Translations under genes and position numbers: made by a program
Source of the DNA: Thalassomonas sp. M1454
GTDB taxonomy: Bacteria; Pseudomonadota; Gammaproteobacteria; Enterobacterales; Alteromonadaceae
DNA: 64,000 bases
Assembly (NCBI RefSeq): GCF_007097525.1
Contig: NZ_VKDD01000002.1
Coordinates: 1,273,994 to 1,337,993, forward strand
Direction: 5' to 3'
Notes under the pieces: model-generated
Seen by the model: the letters and a program-made list of their open reading frames with translations, nothing else
Database searches by the model: none
What the model was told of the DNA's origin: nothing
Part shown: positions 46,830 to 56,896 of the stretch, piece after piece
Layout: every line of letters starts with the position of its first letter
Numbering within the stretch: the stretch's first letter is position 1

Positions 46830-47789
46830 TTACGTTTTGTAAAAGTTAAACAAGGAGGAGATAAAAGTTTCTACTTGTTCTTCTGGTAATGCATTAATAC
46901 CTGCTGCAGCTGCCCTACCACCGCCGCTAGGGAATTGTACACAAATCTCGTCGGCGCCTTGTTTATTATTTAAAGGTGCTCTCACACTTACTGTATAGCT
47001 ACCATCTAAATTTTTGGTAAGCACGCCATGGGCTTTATTGGGAGAGCGATTTGCTAAGTCATTACCATAAACCCCGCTTACCCGACGAGACCAAGACGCA
47101 TCTTCAAGAGCAATAACCTTACAAACATCGCTATCAAATAATACTTCAGCACTATCAGCTTTAGTCATATCTTGTTGATAGGAAGTTTCTAAGTCAAAAA
47201 ATAAAGAAGACTTTTCTGCAAATAGATTTTCAGGTGTTTCATAGCTTTTAAGCTTTTCGTATAAATTTCCTGGATGATAATGTAGATCATCTATATCACG
47301 CCCATACCCATTATAATTAACATAAGTTCCAAGTGCTTCTAGATTATTAGTCAATTGGCCAGATAAACCATTCAAATGGCAATGTCGTTGAGCAACTGCT
47401 TTCAGGTTATCACCAAAGGCTGCCGCAATCGCCCATAAATTATGTTTACCTTTTAGGTAATCATTTACCAGTAAACTGGTGCATACATCAGGCGCGGTAT
47501 TTATTATCGCGTTTAAACAAGGAGAACTTGGTATATCCCCACTGCGATGATGATCAACATACATTACAGGAATTTGTTGATTAAGTAGGTTATTTAATGC
47601 TTCAGTATTTTTTTCCATTGAAACATCAAGTACAGTAGCTGAAGTAACGCTATCTATCGGTACTCTTTGTAATAATGAAATGTCACGTTTAACACCTGTT
47701 ATAAGTGTTGAGGTTTTTGGCTCAGATAATCGAAGCTGTATAAGCGCAAGTATGCCGTCTGCGTCACCGTTAAATATATCGTAATGCAA
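46830..47789 (-). CDS. DHH-family phosphoesterase
   Basis: A 319-residue protein with DGDADG-type metal motif (FNGDADGILALIQL, residues 5-20), the DHH motif in MYVDHHRSG, and a DHHA1-like end GGGRAAAAGI. Family members hydrolyse phosphodiesters such as short oligoribonucleotides or cyclic dinucleotides; others hydrolyse pyrophosphate-like bonds. Its position between a methyltransferase and ugd in a glycan locus is unusual. The substrate cannot be told from sequence. Confidence 0.82.
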   Translation of the reverse strand: MHYDIFNGDADGILALIQLRLSEPKTSTLITGVKRDISLLQRVPIDSVTSATVLDVSMEKNTEALNNLLNQQIPVMYVDHHRSGDIPSSPCLNAIINTAPDVCTSLLVNDYLKGKHNLWAIAAAFGDNLKAVAQRHCHLNGLSGQLTNNLEALGTYVNYNGYGRDIDDLHYHPGNLYEKLKSYETPENLFAEKSSLFFDLETSYQQDMTKADSAEVLFDSDVCKVIALEDASWSRRVSGVYGNDLANRSPNKAHGVLTKNLDGSYTVSVRAPLNNKQGADEICVQFPSGGGRAAAAGINALPEEQVETFISSLFNFYKT

Positions 47790-47830
47790 AGTATTCTCTC
47801 TTAGTAAGTTAATTATTATTTAAGCACTTT

Positions 47831-48997
47831 TTAATCACTACCGAATAGATCTCGTGTGTATACTTTCTCTATTACGTCCTTTAATGAATCCGTCATACGA
47901 TTAGACACGATAACATCTGACTCATTTTTAAACTTGGTTAGATCGTTTACAACTCTAGAATTAAAAAATGAATCTTCGCCTATAACAGGCTCATAAACAA
48001 TGACTTCTATGCCTTTAGCTTTAATTCTTTTCATTATCCCTTGAATACTTGATGCTCTAAAATTGTCTGAACCTGATTTCATAATTAAACGATAAATTCC
48101 AACAACCTTCGGTTTTTTACTTAAAATCGAAGATGCTACAAAGTCCTTACGAGTTCTATTAGCTTCAACGATTGCACCAATTATATCGTTTGGAACATTT
48201 TTATAATTCGCTTTTAGTTGCTTAGTATCTTTTGGTAAACAATACCCTCCATAACCAAATGATGGATTATTATAATGTGCACCTATACGAGGGTCTAAAC
48301 TGACACCTTCAATTATTTGTTTAGCATCTAAACTATGAGCTTCGGCATAACTATCAAGCTCATTAAAATATGCTACTCTCATTGCTAAATAAGTGTTAGA
48401 AAACAATTTTACAGCTTCTGCTTCTGTAGATTCTGTATACAATACATCAATATTTTCTTTTATAGCCCCTTGCTCTAATAACGCGGCAAATAAACTAGCC
48501 CTTTCAGACTCTTCACCTATGATAATTCTAGAAGGGTGTAAATTGTCGTATAGAGCTTTTCCTTCTCGGAGAAATTCAGGAGAAAAAATAACATTCCTAG
48601 TTTTATACTCTTCTCTTATACTTGCAGTATAACCGACAGGGACCGTTGACTTGATAATCATTACTGCATTGGGGTTTTTCTCCAATACATCTTCTATTAC
48701 CATTTCTATACTTTTAGTGTTGAAATAGTTTGTATCAGGATCATAATCAGTAGGCGTCGAAATTATCACATAGTGAGCACCGACATAAGCCTCTTCTTTA
48801 TTGGTTGTAGCTCTAAAGTTTAGATTTTTTTCAGCTAAAAAGTGTTCGATTTCCTTATCCACAATTGGGCTTTTTCCATCATTTAGTAATTGCACTTTTT
48901 CTTCAATAATATCTAACGCTACTACTTCATTATGTTGGGCTAATAACATTGCATTTGATAAACCCACGTAACCAGTACCTGCTATCGCTATTTTCAT
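47831..48997 (-). CDS. ugd: UDP-glucose 6-dehydrogenase
   Basis: Oxidises UDP-glucose to UDP-glucuronate with two NAD. The 388 residues have an N-terminal Rossmann loop [47 protein letters not shown], and the catalytic cysteine in [15 protein letters not shown]. Length matches the short enterobacterial-type Ugd. It points to a uronic-acid-containing glycan. Confidence 0.97.
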   Translation of the reverse strand: MKIAIAGTGYVGLSNAMLLAQHNEVVALDIIEEKVQLLNDGKSPIVDKEIEHFLAEKNLNFRATTNKEEAYVGAHYVIISTPTDYDPDTNYFNTKSIEMVIEDVLEKNPNAVMIIKSTVPVGYTASIREEYKTRNVIFSPEFLREGKALYDNLHPSRIIIGEESERASLFAALLEQGAIKENIDVLYTESTEAEAVKLFSNTYLAMRVAYFNELDSYAEAHSLDAKQIIEGVSLDPRIGAHYNNPSFGYGGYCLPKDTKQLKANYKNVPNDIIGAIVEANRTRKDFVASSILSKKPKVVGIYRLIMKSGSDNFRASSIQGIMKRIKAKGIEVIVYEPVIGEDSFFNSRVVNDLTKFKNESDVIVSNRMTDSLKDVIEKVYTRDLFGSD

Positions 48998-49030
48998 AAA
49001 ATTCCTAAATATCTATTTCTATTTTACATT

Positions 49031-49792
49031 TCATCTAAAAACAGCTCTACATGCATAAAATAAAAAGCAATAGCATGCTTCCCATATAGGTAACTGTTCC
49101 TCTAATCTGTATATTTGCCACTGTCTTTTTGCTTTTTTGAATTTGTTCCTAGAAATTGAACCAGGAGTTATCCGATACTGCGTTAATATAAGAGGAAAAT
49201 GATGAGCAAAGTCAATTTTTTTTAAAATTGACAACCAAGTTGCATAATCTTGCCCTGTGCGCAGCAAGGGCATTCTAATTTCATCTGTCTTACTACTATC
49301 GATTAACACAGTCGAACAACCAAAAGTTGCTTTTTTCTTTAACAAATCTTTATAACTTAAAAGTCCTAAATCATTACCATCTATAACTTTATTCTTTTGA
49401 TTGCCATTCTCATCGATTAACTCATACCCCGTAAAGCTTATTATTACCTCCTTACTTAGCATGAAATCTAATTGTAGTTCTAATTTGGATGGCAACCAAA
49501 TATCATCAGAATCTAAAAAAGCAATGAATCGTCCTTTTGCTTCGGCTAAACTTCGATTTCTAGAAATTGCTGCACCTTGATTTTTACTATTTTTATAAAC
49601 ATGTATATCAGCATAAACTTCACTATACCTTTCTATAATGTCAGGTGTGCTGTCCGTTGAACAATCATCGGTAATGATTAACTCCCAGTTATCATAGCTT
49701 TGTTTAATAATGCTCTGGATACTCTGTTCAACATATAGCGCTGAGTTATAGGTTGCCATTATTATTGATATAAATGGTTTATTTTGATTCAT
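49031..49792 (-). CDS. Family 2 glycosyltransferase
   Basis: A 253-residue inverting glycosyltransferase with the GT-A fold start ISIIMATYNSALYVEQSI, TDDCSTD, and the metal-binding DSDD in FIAFLDSDDIW, close to WcaA-like enzymes. Its ATG overlaps the stop of the upstream glycosyltransferase (ATGA). Sugar and acceptor are not predictable. Confidence 0.88.
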   Translation of the reverse strand: MNQNKPFISIIMATYNSALYVEQSIQSIIKQSYDNWELIITDDCSTDSTPDIIERYSEVYADIHVYKNSKNQGAAISRNRSLAEAKGRFIAFLDSDDIWLPSKLELQLDFMLSKEVIISFTGYELIDENGNQKNKVIDGNDLGLLSYKDLLKKKATFGCSTVLIDSSKTDEIRMPLLRTGQDYATWLSILKKIDFAHHFPLILTQYRITPGSISRNKFKKAKRQWQIYRLEEQLPIWEACYCFLFYACRAVFR

Positions 49793-50604
49793 GGGTAATA
49801 GTTTTTCAGTATGAATCGAGTAGCTTTAAGATGTTCCTTTGCTAATCGTTTGTAATCGAGTTTACTAGTACTTACACTTCCTTCATCTAAAAACTCTAAA
49901 TTAGGGTCATAAATTATTCTGCCACCAAGACTCCTAACTTGCTCAGCAATAAAAATCTCTTCGCCATACAAAAACAGAGGATAATCAATCGTTCCCATTC
50001 TATTGAAAAACTCAGATGTAAAAATAAAAACAGCGCCATGGCATGCGTACATTTCGGTAGCATAAGGATATTTCGTTGCGTTACTTTTATTTTTCTTATA
50101 TTTACTAATAAACCTTTGTAAGCGATAGATTTGTGGAAATGAAAAGATAAATTCATTGATCAAATATTTATTTTTTTTCGGGCGATAGATTCTCTGAGGG
50201 TTCATATCAATATGATATTTCCTTGAATAAATACTTGGCCCTATAACTAAAACATCTTCTGGATAAGCTGATTTTTTAATCTCTTGAAAAAAAGTAGACT
50301 TCATTTCCAAATCTACATTAGATGCAATAATATAATCATAAATAGAAGTATCTGCTAATGATTGATACCCTCGATTAAGTCCCGCCATATATCCGTCGTT
50401 AACACTATCGATAACCGTTAAATCATAACTCACGCCTACCGTTATTTCCTTTTTATTAGACGAGTTATCTACAATAACCAAAACTAAGTTTACGTTGTCA
50501 GAATTTAATAAAGCCTTCTGAATTGAATCAATAAATAAATTCAACTCACAATATGAGTTATGATTAACGCAAACAATCGCAATTTCTAAAGCTTTACTGT
50601 TCAA
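49789..50604 (-). CDS. Family 2 glycosyltransferase (TTG start)
   Basis: A 271-residue protein with IVCVNHNSYCELNLFI, LVIVDNSSN and ASNVDLEM (metal-binding region with a DxD-like VDLE), and a later FLYGEEIFIAEQVRSLGG, all typical of rhamnosyltransferase-like GT2 enzymes. TTG start inside the end of the preceding gene (11-base overlap). Confidence 0.85.
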   Translation of the reverse strand: MNSKALEIAIVCVNHNSYCELNLFIDSIQKALLNSDNVNLVLVIVDNSSNKKEITVGVSYDLTVIDSVNDGYMAGLNRGYQSLADTSIYDYIIASNVDLEMKSTFFQEIKKSAYPEDVLVIGPSIYSRKYHIDMNPQRIYRPKKNKYLINEFIFSFPQIYRLQRFISKYKKNKSNATKYPYATEMYACHGAVFIFTSEFFNRMGTIDYPLFLYGEEIFIAEQVRSLGGRIIYDPNLEFLDEGSVSTSKLDYKRLAKEHLKATRFILKNYYP

Positions 50605-51460
50605 GTCGGCCGCCTATATCTTTAAAACCATTTATAATACCTTTAGCTATAAATTTATAGTTTTCAGTTTTATTTTTTTCAAATAATAAAATTTGAAATA
50701 GAAATTTAATTAGGAAGTAGGTTCTCTTTAAAATAAATAAGGGTTTAAGTAGTATATAATCTTTACTCAAAAAAATATGATTACGATACATATAAAAACG
50801 TCTTTCAGGTGAATGTATAATAATTGAGAATTTGTGCCCAAGCACTGAACAATCTTTTTTAGAGCCTAAATTATGAAAGATATACGCATCTAAGCATTTA
50901 AAAATTTTAAAACCTTTTACCTGTAATTTAAGACAATACTCGAAATCAACAGCGTCAATGAAATATTTTTCATTTTGAAAACCAATTTCTTTTATTGCCT
51001 CAACCAAAAATAATGCTCCAGAGCTAATGACATAGTCAACAACGATAAATTCGTCTTCATCATTGCTTTTATTATATTCTTGGTTCCTGGCATCAATTAT
51101 CTTAGGGGCGACTAAGCCTACATTTTGACTTTTAAAGCCCTTCAATAGCTTTCTAACTAAATTCGCTTCACAGCAACTATCTTGATCCATAGTTAACACA
51201 TATTTGTAGCCTTCGTTTATCGCCTTTTCAAAACCTAAATTTATCGCTTTTGCTATTCCTAGGTTAGTTTCAAGTAATAATATATCCAATTCATAATGAT
51301 GTTTAATTGATTCCAATATTTCAATTGTCTTGGGACTCGAACCATTATCAACTATTAAGACTTTATCGACTTGTCGATATAAATCATCAAATACTTTTTT
51401 AAAACTTTCATCACAATTAAATGTAACAAATACAGCTAACGTATTGAGCTTATTACTCAC
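50594..51460 (-). CDS. Rhamnosyltransferase-like family 2 glycosyltransferase (GTG start)
   Basis: A 288-residue protein with LAVFVTFNCDESF, VLIVDNGSSP, NLGIAKAINLGFEKA and TMDQDS, which together are the RfbN/WbbL rhamnosyltransferase pattern. Near the end FEYCLKLQVKGFKI is the acceptor-side motif. The GTG start follows the stop of the sulfotransferase gene without a gap. The donor could be dTDP-rhamnose, but no rml genes are in the window. Confidence 0.85.
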   Translation of the reverse strand: MSNKLNTLAVFVTFNCDESFKKVFDDLYRQVDKVLIVDNGSSPKTIEILESIKHHYELDILLLETNLGIAKAINLGFEKAINEGYKYVLTMDQDSCCEANLVRKLLKGFKSQNVGLVAPKIIDARNQEYNKSNDEDEFIVVDYVISSGALFLVEAIKEIGFQNEKYFIDAVDFEYCLKLQVKGFKIFKCLDAYIFHNLGSKKDCSVLGHKFSIIIHSPERRFYMYRNHIFLSKDYILLKPLFILKRTYFLIKFLFQILLFEKNKTENYKFIAKGIINGFKDIGGRLEQ

Positions 51461-52453
51461 TTACTCATTTACAGGGATTATTTGCCCTGTTCCCTTTACT
51501 ATTACTTGTAGCTTTTTAAGATCTGAAAACTCATTTGATAATTTATATCTAAAGCCTACGTAGCCAGCTCTTGGGTAAACAACACCAGGATATCTTCGAA
51601 ATAACATATTTGGCTTTATTGTTGTAACTTCGACACTATTGTGAATAATCGATAAGATTACTGATTCGTCTGTATTAGATGACCAAGCAGCGCCGTGCAG
51701 TATATTGTTGTCTGCATTGTATACTACAGAGCTGAAAGTCCAACACTTTCCTTCAGATGTTATTGCTTTGCGCTGTTCAAATAATTTAACCGAAAGATTA
51801 TACAACTCTATATCTTGTTTATTAAATTCTTCGATTTTTTTAACTATTTGAGCAGATAAAGCGCTTAATGGTTGAATTTTTTTGTTGTTAACATTCGCAG
51901 TTAACGGTCTAATAGATGTGTTCAAATAATCATTAATTATTCGTAATGATTCATCATACTCCTCTGTAATCCCAATACAACCTATAAAGCCTACTGGAAT
52001 ATTACTTAAGCTTCGAGCTTGAACATTTTGAAACCTTGGAGATGAAATAAACGATTCGATATCTTTCGCATATCCCAAGTTTCTAACAAAATGATTGTAA
52101 TGTGAGACGACATGCTCAACAGGGTTCCTTAAAAAGGTAACCACATTGCCAACAGGTACCAAGTTTAAGTATTTTTGAAAAGCTACATGTCCAGAGAACC
52201 ACACGTTAGATTGCTTTGAAAAAAATTGATGAAAAGCAAACATATCATCTTCTAAATAGACTAACTTTTCGACTTCTTGATTGGTTTGAGGGTTACTAGT
52301 GCCATAATCCGAAATCACTTTAAACTTTTTTTCTAATGCTTTTCGAAAACTAGTACCGGCGGTTTTAGGAATATGAATAAAAAGATTATTAGCTAATTTG
52401 TTATCTTTTTTAGCACTTATACTCAACATGGACTTAACTCTATTCAAAGGCAT
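51461..52453 (-). CDS. Sulfotransferase family 2 protein
   Basis: A 330-residue protein with LFIHIPKTAGTSFRKAL near residue 24, the PAPS 5'-phosphosulfate loop of carbohydrate sulfotransferases, and VVTFLRNPVEHVVSHYNHF near residue 105, the 3'-phosphate-binding motif. It should move sulfate from PAPS to a sugar hydroxyl. It is embedded between two glycosyltransferases in one tight run (two bases after the upstream gene, none before the downstream one). Confidence 0.85.
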   Translation of the reverse strand: MPLNRVKSMLSISAKKDNKLANNLFIHIPKTAGTSFRKALEKKFKVISDYGTSNPQTNQEVEKLVYLEDDMFAFHQFFSKQSNVWFSGHVAFQKYLNLVPVGNVVTFLRNPVEHVVSHYNHFVRNLGYAKDIESFISSPRFQNVQARSLSNIPVGFIGCIGITEEYDESLRIINDYLNTSIRPLTANVNNKKIQPLSALSAQIVKKIEEFNKQDIELYNLSVKLFEQRKAITSEGKCWTFSSVVYNADNNILHGAAWSSNTDESVILSIIHNSVEVTTIKPNMLFRRYPGVVYPRAGYVGFRYKLSNEFSDLKKLQVIVKGTGQIIPVNE

Positions 52454-52454
52454 T

Positions 52455-54167
52455 TTAGTTTCTTCCTATTGAAAAATCTTCATGGTGTATTGTGAGATTT
52501 TTATTATAAGCGGGGTCTTTGTAATCGAGCGTATGCCACTTTGACTGCATATATGCTAATTCTTTATCAGCTCTAGCTCTTTTTTCTGGTGTTGTGTCGA
52601 ACCCTCGACTAATAGACTCGTGATGATAAAGCTCTGCATAAGGCGTCCATAAATTACGGTACCCTAGAGACTCCACTTTTAAACAAAAATCCACATCGTT
52701 AAAGGCTACTGTTAAGTCTTTCTCATTAAGGCCACCAGCCTCTTCAAAAACATTTTTTCGAACCAATAAACATGCCGCAGTTACTGCAGAATAATTCTGC
52801 ACGACTTGAAGACGATTTTTAAATCCAGAACTAGCTCTAGCATAGAATTTATGACTATGTCCGGCACATCCTCCCAAACCGATAATGACTCCAGCATGTT
52901 GGATAGTATTATTTGGATAGTATAATTTAGCACCTACACAACCAATATCCTTGCGAATTACATGGCTCACCATTTCTTCTAACCACTCGCCATTAATTAC
53001 TTCAACATCGTTATTAATTAATCCGATGACACTACCTTTCGCATATTTAACAGCAAAGTTATTAATCGCAGAGTAGTTAAATGGGTGAGGGTATCTTAAA
53101 ACAGTTACTTTCTTATGTTTTTCTAATTTATCAAAATAATTTAACGATTTAGCACAATCGGAATTGTTATCTACTAGTAATATTTCAAAGTTTGAATAGT
53201 TAGATTTATTTAGAATTGAATCAATTGCTTGCTTGGTTATTTCATAACCATTGTATGTTGGAATAATTAATGATACCAATGGCTCTTCAGCGATGTTCCA
53301 ATACAATCTAGCAGTTTCATTTTGCACATCGATTTCAAATTCCGCATCCAGTTTACTAAAATAACTAAGCAAAGAGCTTTTGAGGCTATCAATAATTGAG
53401 GAGGAATGCTCTTTATTCTCTCTAATTTCATGCCCTAATACAGACGTTATATGTAAACAGTTGCTCTTATCTAATTGTTCCGAAATATTCAATAAAATTG
53501 GCCATGAGAATAATAAATTTAAATTGGAACACTTAGACTCACTGTTAAATAATTTTTTACTAAAAAAAACACTTTGTCCTATGTAATTTTGATTTAAAAG
53601 CAAATCTAAATTCCAGTCTGGTTTAAAATCAGGATTTGAACGCCTATTTTTTAGGTCAATCAGGTCATCGTCAAAATAAACTATTTGGATATCATTTTCA
53701 GTTGATAATTCATTATTACAAGCACTAAGCATTCTATTGGCGCATACATAAGGTGATCTTACACACATTAGATACGAATCACTAGAAAACTCACTTATAT
53801 AATCAATAGGTTGCTTTCCCGGCTCACAAAGCAGAAATCTCCCGTCACTATTTATTTGCTTAAAAATAAAGGGAAGTTTACCGCTCGAAAATTCGGATGT
53901 AAAAATAATGCACTGCCAATAGTTGTATGTTTGCGCTTTTAAAGAATTTATAAATAACTTTATTTGTAGGTTCGAAAAGGAATCCAAATTACAAAAAATA
54001 CAAAACAAATATTTACTATCGACAAGCTTGTTTTCACTAATATGTGAACTTTCCTTTTTAAGCCATTGTCGATAAGACACTGTGTTCCTTTTTTTCCGAT
54101 AGTAACGAACTAATGAAACTATGACTCTTAGCTTTTTTAATTGGTTTTTTAAGTGCAGACTTATCAT
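52455..54167 (-). CDS. Large family 2 glycosyltransferase
   Basis: A 570-residue protein with a degenerate N-terminal GT-A-like part (residues about 45-270, including IVYFDDDLID) and a complete C-terminal GT2 domain: VSLIIPTYNGYEITKQAI, LLVDNNSD, NFAVKYAKGSVIGLINNDVEV and the FNDVDFCLKVESLGYRN acceptor motif. Such O-antigen/teichoic-type GT2 proteins act in the cytoplasm at the membrane. It is the first gene of the run down to 49031; a decayed region lies upstream. Confidence 0.85.
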   Translation of the reverse strand: MISLHLKNQLKKLRVIVSLVRYYRKKRNTVSYRQWLKKESSHISENKLVDSKYLFCIFCNLDSFSNLQIKLFINSLKAQTYNYWQCIIFTSEFSSGKLPFIFKQINSDGRFLLCEPGKQPIDYISEFSSDSYLMCVRSPYVCANRMLSACNNELSTENDIQIVYFDDDLIDLKNRRSNPDFKPDWNLDLLLNQNYIGQSVFFSKKLFNSESKCSNLNLLFSWPILLNISEQLDKSNCLHITSVLGHEIRENKEHSSSIIDSLKSSLLSYFSKLDAEFEIDVQNETARLYWNIAEEPLVSLIIPTYNGYEITKQAIDSILNKSNYSNFEILLVDNNSDCAKSLNYFDKLEKHKKVTVLRYPHPFNYSAINNFAVKYAKGSVIGLINNDVEVINGEWLEEMVSHVIRKDIGCVGAKLYYPNNTIQHAGVIIGLGGCAGHSHKFYARASSGFKNRLQVVQNYSAVTAACLLVRKNVFEEAGGLNEKDLTVAFNDVDFCLKVESLGYRNLWTPYAELYHHESISRGFDTTPEKRARADKELAYMQSKWHTLDYKDPAYNKNLTIHHEDFSIGRN

Positions 54168-54402
54168 TTAGGTTATTTAGAATCCATATAGTATTTTAAA
54201 GTTTCATATCTAGCTTTTAACTCCAAATTTTTAGGAGATAAATTTAAAGTATTTTATGCCAACAATGCCGCGCCCCAATATTTGCAAGCTCTTTGTTGAC
54301 ATAAAGAACACATACTCCATATCTGAGCATTATCCTGATTAACTTTTAACTGTTCTACCCCCCCCCTCTATTTTTCCAGAACATTAGTGTGTTTTAACGC
54401 AT

Positions 54403-55032
54403 TTATGGAATAAATATGAATCTGTTTTTTGCCTTACTAGTTACGGTACTATCGCAAATCTTTACTATCTCATGGTATTTTTTAAATTCATTTAATCGCT
54501 GACGCTCAAACAATACGATACCTTCTGTTAATCCGAACTTTTTTATATAGCTCTGTATTTTATTGTTTACCCCTACTTCACTACTGAGAAATACAACTTC
54601 ATTTTCATTGATGTGTTCCGATAAAGCTTTTAAAGTTAATCATTTTTAATTTCTCTCTAAAAACCCATCTGGATAAAGCCCTAACTACTCAAATGTAAAT
54701 GACTTTAGCTTTTGCTTATTCTCCACATCTTTCAACTTGCAAAATCGCCTTACATCTCCCGCAAAGCTAAATATTAATAAAATACCATATTTTTCTATCA
54801 AAGTATTCGATTTCACATATTCATTATAATAATTATACAATTCAATCAAAGAACATAAGGCATTGATATTGTTTTCGTTACACATAGTTTCGAATTTTTT
54901 AATTATTACAACAACCAAAGGGAAACGGCTATAGAACTTAAAATTAGAAGGAAAATGTGCACTGAGTAATTGTCAGACTTTTGTGTTATATGAGTCATTA
55001 ATTGCCCAGTGAACTATACCAAATATATGTTT
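54403..55032 (-). pseudogene. Decayed polysaccharide-locus gene
   Basis: One minus-strand frame carries protein-like sequence broken by five stops. The pieces in order are HIFGIVHWAINDSYNTKV, stop, QLLSAHFPSNFKFYSRFPL and following, to KSFTFE, stop (TAG 54685), LGLYPDGFLERN, stop, K, stop (TGA 54640), then TLKALSEHINENEVVFLSSE and on to the final stop at 54403. All pieces share the frame, which would be unlikely if they were noise. I do not recognise the family; the GLYPDGFLERN and LLSAHFP styles recall surface-glycan transferases. The 77-codon open stretch at 54685-54918 is part of it. Confidence 0.6.
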
Positions 55033-55690
55033 TCAACTTTATCCTCGTAAGGTGAATATCCTTCTCTGCACAAAGCACTCAAAAGGCAACTAAAGCAATT
55101 TTTCTCTCTAGATTTCTAGACCTTTTACAAAAATAAACAGTAGTCATACCAATCCACACCTTGCTATTTTAAACAGGACACTATCGCTCCAAGCCCCCCC
55201 AATATTAGTTATGAAATTCTGCGAATCTTTCGACATTAACTTGTCACTAAGCTACCAACTTATATATACAATAGTTTTTTCATCACAAATTACATTCAAT
55301 GGCAAAAACATTTTTAAGCTTAAATTAACTATTACATCAAATAATATATTAAAAACCTATCCTCTAAGTTCACTAACTTTATGCTCTTCAATAAACATAA
55401 TTAAACACAAAATTAACCTGTAAGTTCTGGACATTCAAATACAAGCACTCTAAACAATAACGTATCAATAAGAGTTAGATTTTAAAGATGCAATTGTCAT
55501 CTTACAGACCTCATTACTTAATAAAATAAAGTAACAGCCTTAATTATAGTTAACTTTTCCAATTAATTTATATATTAAATAAAATCAGACAAACTCTTAA
55601 TGTCTTAGATTTTAAAAGTATTTTGCCCCCCAGAGGCAATAATCTTATGCTAATATAAATGTTAGATTTAATTAACCAAATAAAAATATT
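55033..55690. other. AT-rich region without a gene
   Basis: No convincing gene. Short frames exist on both strands, including a 70-codon plus-strand frame at 55211-55423 of low-complexity composition. The minus strand near 55090-55030 reads KIALVAF and VLCAEKDIHLTRIKVENIYL, possibly more of the decayed gene after a frameshift. The promoter of the 55691 gene should lie near its end. Confidence 0.4.
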
Positions 55691-56869
55691 ATGAAAATTT
55701 TTCTACATGTTGGTGCCGGAAAATGTGCTAGCAGTTCAATACAAAACTATTTTTCTAACTATTCTTCAACATCAGACTTTGCCTATGTAAGCATGCTACG
55801 AAATGGTATTTTAGATAGTGGTATTTCATTTAAGAAAAAAGCTGAAAGCTTGCCTTACGGTTACTATAGTTCGGTTAGCCTTAAACTGTGCACAATAAAT
55901 GAAAATTTTATTCAAAATCTAAAATCATCCTTAAAAAGTCTAAAAAAGAAACACAAAGCTATTTTTCTTTCAAATGAAGATTGGTCAAGGTGCCAAGATG
56001 AATTTATAAAACTTGAAAGCGTACTGTCTGACTATGACATTGAAATTATAATGATAGTTCGACCACCTGTAGCATGGACAAATAGCGCTTGGTGGCAATG
56101 GGGATTCGAACATAAAGGCAGTATAGATAGCTTCATAGAGGACAGAGGGGCCCCTCTTTCACAATTGTGGGTAGAACAAATTAATCAATTTAAAAACATT
56201 CCATTTATTGGAAAAATTAGTGTTTTATCTCTAAATCGAAGCATTCTTAGTGAATTATCAAATTTGCTAGGTATTAAATATGATGAATTGGGAGATAAGA
56301 AAAGTAATGTAGCATCAAGCCAAGAATTACTGTCTTTCATGACAAAAAACCCTACTTTACGATACAGAAAGGTTAGAAATGAATTTATTTTAAATAAATA
56401 CTTACAAGAAAGAGGTCAAAGTAATTGGGTTTTAAGTAAGAAAAACATTTCACATATTTTAACGCATACGAACAACTCCAATATAGAATTGGCTAAAATG
56501 ATAGATAACGAAGATATAACGCAAAACTTGGCTTGGTGGGATGCCTCGTTTTATGAAGATAAGGTCATCAATAGAAATATCGATATTAGTGAAGATGTAT
56601 TATCCGATATGTTATTAGAGGCATATAATATCATTATTAATATTCACGACAGTAACACTGCTATTGTTGACTTTTTGAGAGATGAAGCTATACAAATTGA
56701 AAATGAGGATATAAAGCTGTCTTATAAATTTATGAAGAAAGCTCATGAGTGCAGACCTACAGGTCGACTGATTAATGAAAAAATAAAAGAATATAAAAAA
56801 ACACTCAATAATTGGAATAATGCAACTTCTGGTGATTCATTTTTTTCATTTTTAAAAAGAAAAAAATGA
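55691..56869 (+). CDS. Sulfotransferase-like protein
   Basis: A 392-residue protein that opens with FLHVGAGKCASSSIQNYF, the variant P-loop (HxGxxKxxSSSIQ) of bacterial carbohydrate sulfotransferases, and has IIMIVRPPVAWTNSAWWQW near residue 120, in the position of the PAPS 3'-phosphate site. It is the only plus-strand gene of the glycan locus, lying between the decayed gene and a broken insertion element, so it may have been brought in separately. Its target is unknown. Confidence 0.72.
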   Translation: MKIFLHVGAGKCASSSIQNYFSNYSSTSDFAYVSMLRNGILDSGISFKKKAESLPYGYYSSVSLKLCTINENFIQNLKSSLKSLKKKHKAIFLSNEDWSRCQDEFIKLESVLSDYDIEIIMIVRPPVAWTNSAWWQWGFEHKGSIDSFIEDRGAPLSQLWVEQINQFKNIPFIGKISVLSLNRSILSELSNLLGIKYDELGDKKSNVASSQELLSFMTKNPTLRYRKVRNEFILNKYLQERGQSNWVLSKKNISHILTHTNNSNIELAKMIDNEDITQNLAWWDASFYEDKVINRNIDISEDVLSDMLLEAYNIIINIHDSNTAIVDFLRDEAIQIENEDIKLSYKFMKKAHECRPTGRLINEKIKEYKKTLNNWNNATSGDSFFSFLKRKK

Positions 56870-56896
56870 AAATTAAGTTAGCAGTGTATCTTGAAT

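Noticed and set aside
55211-55423. 70-codon plus-strand ORF
   Set aside because: Low-complexity AT-rich composition, no ribosome site, and the frame lies in a decayed region.
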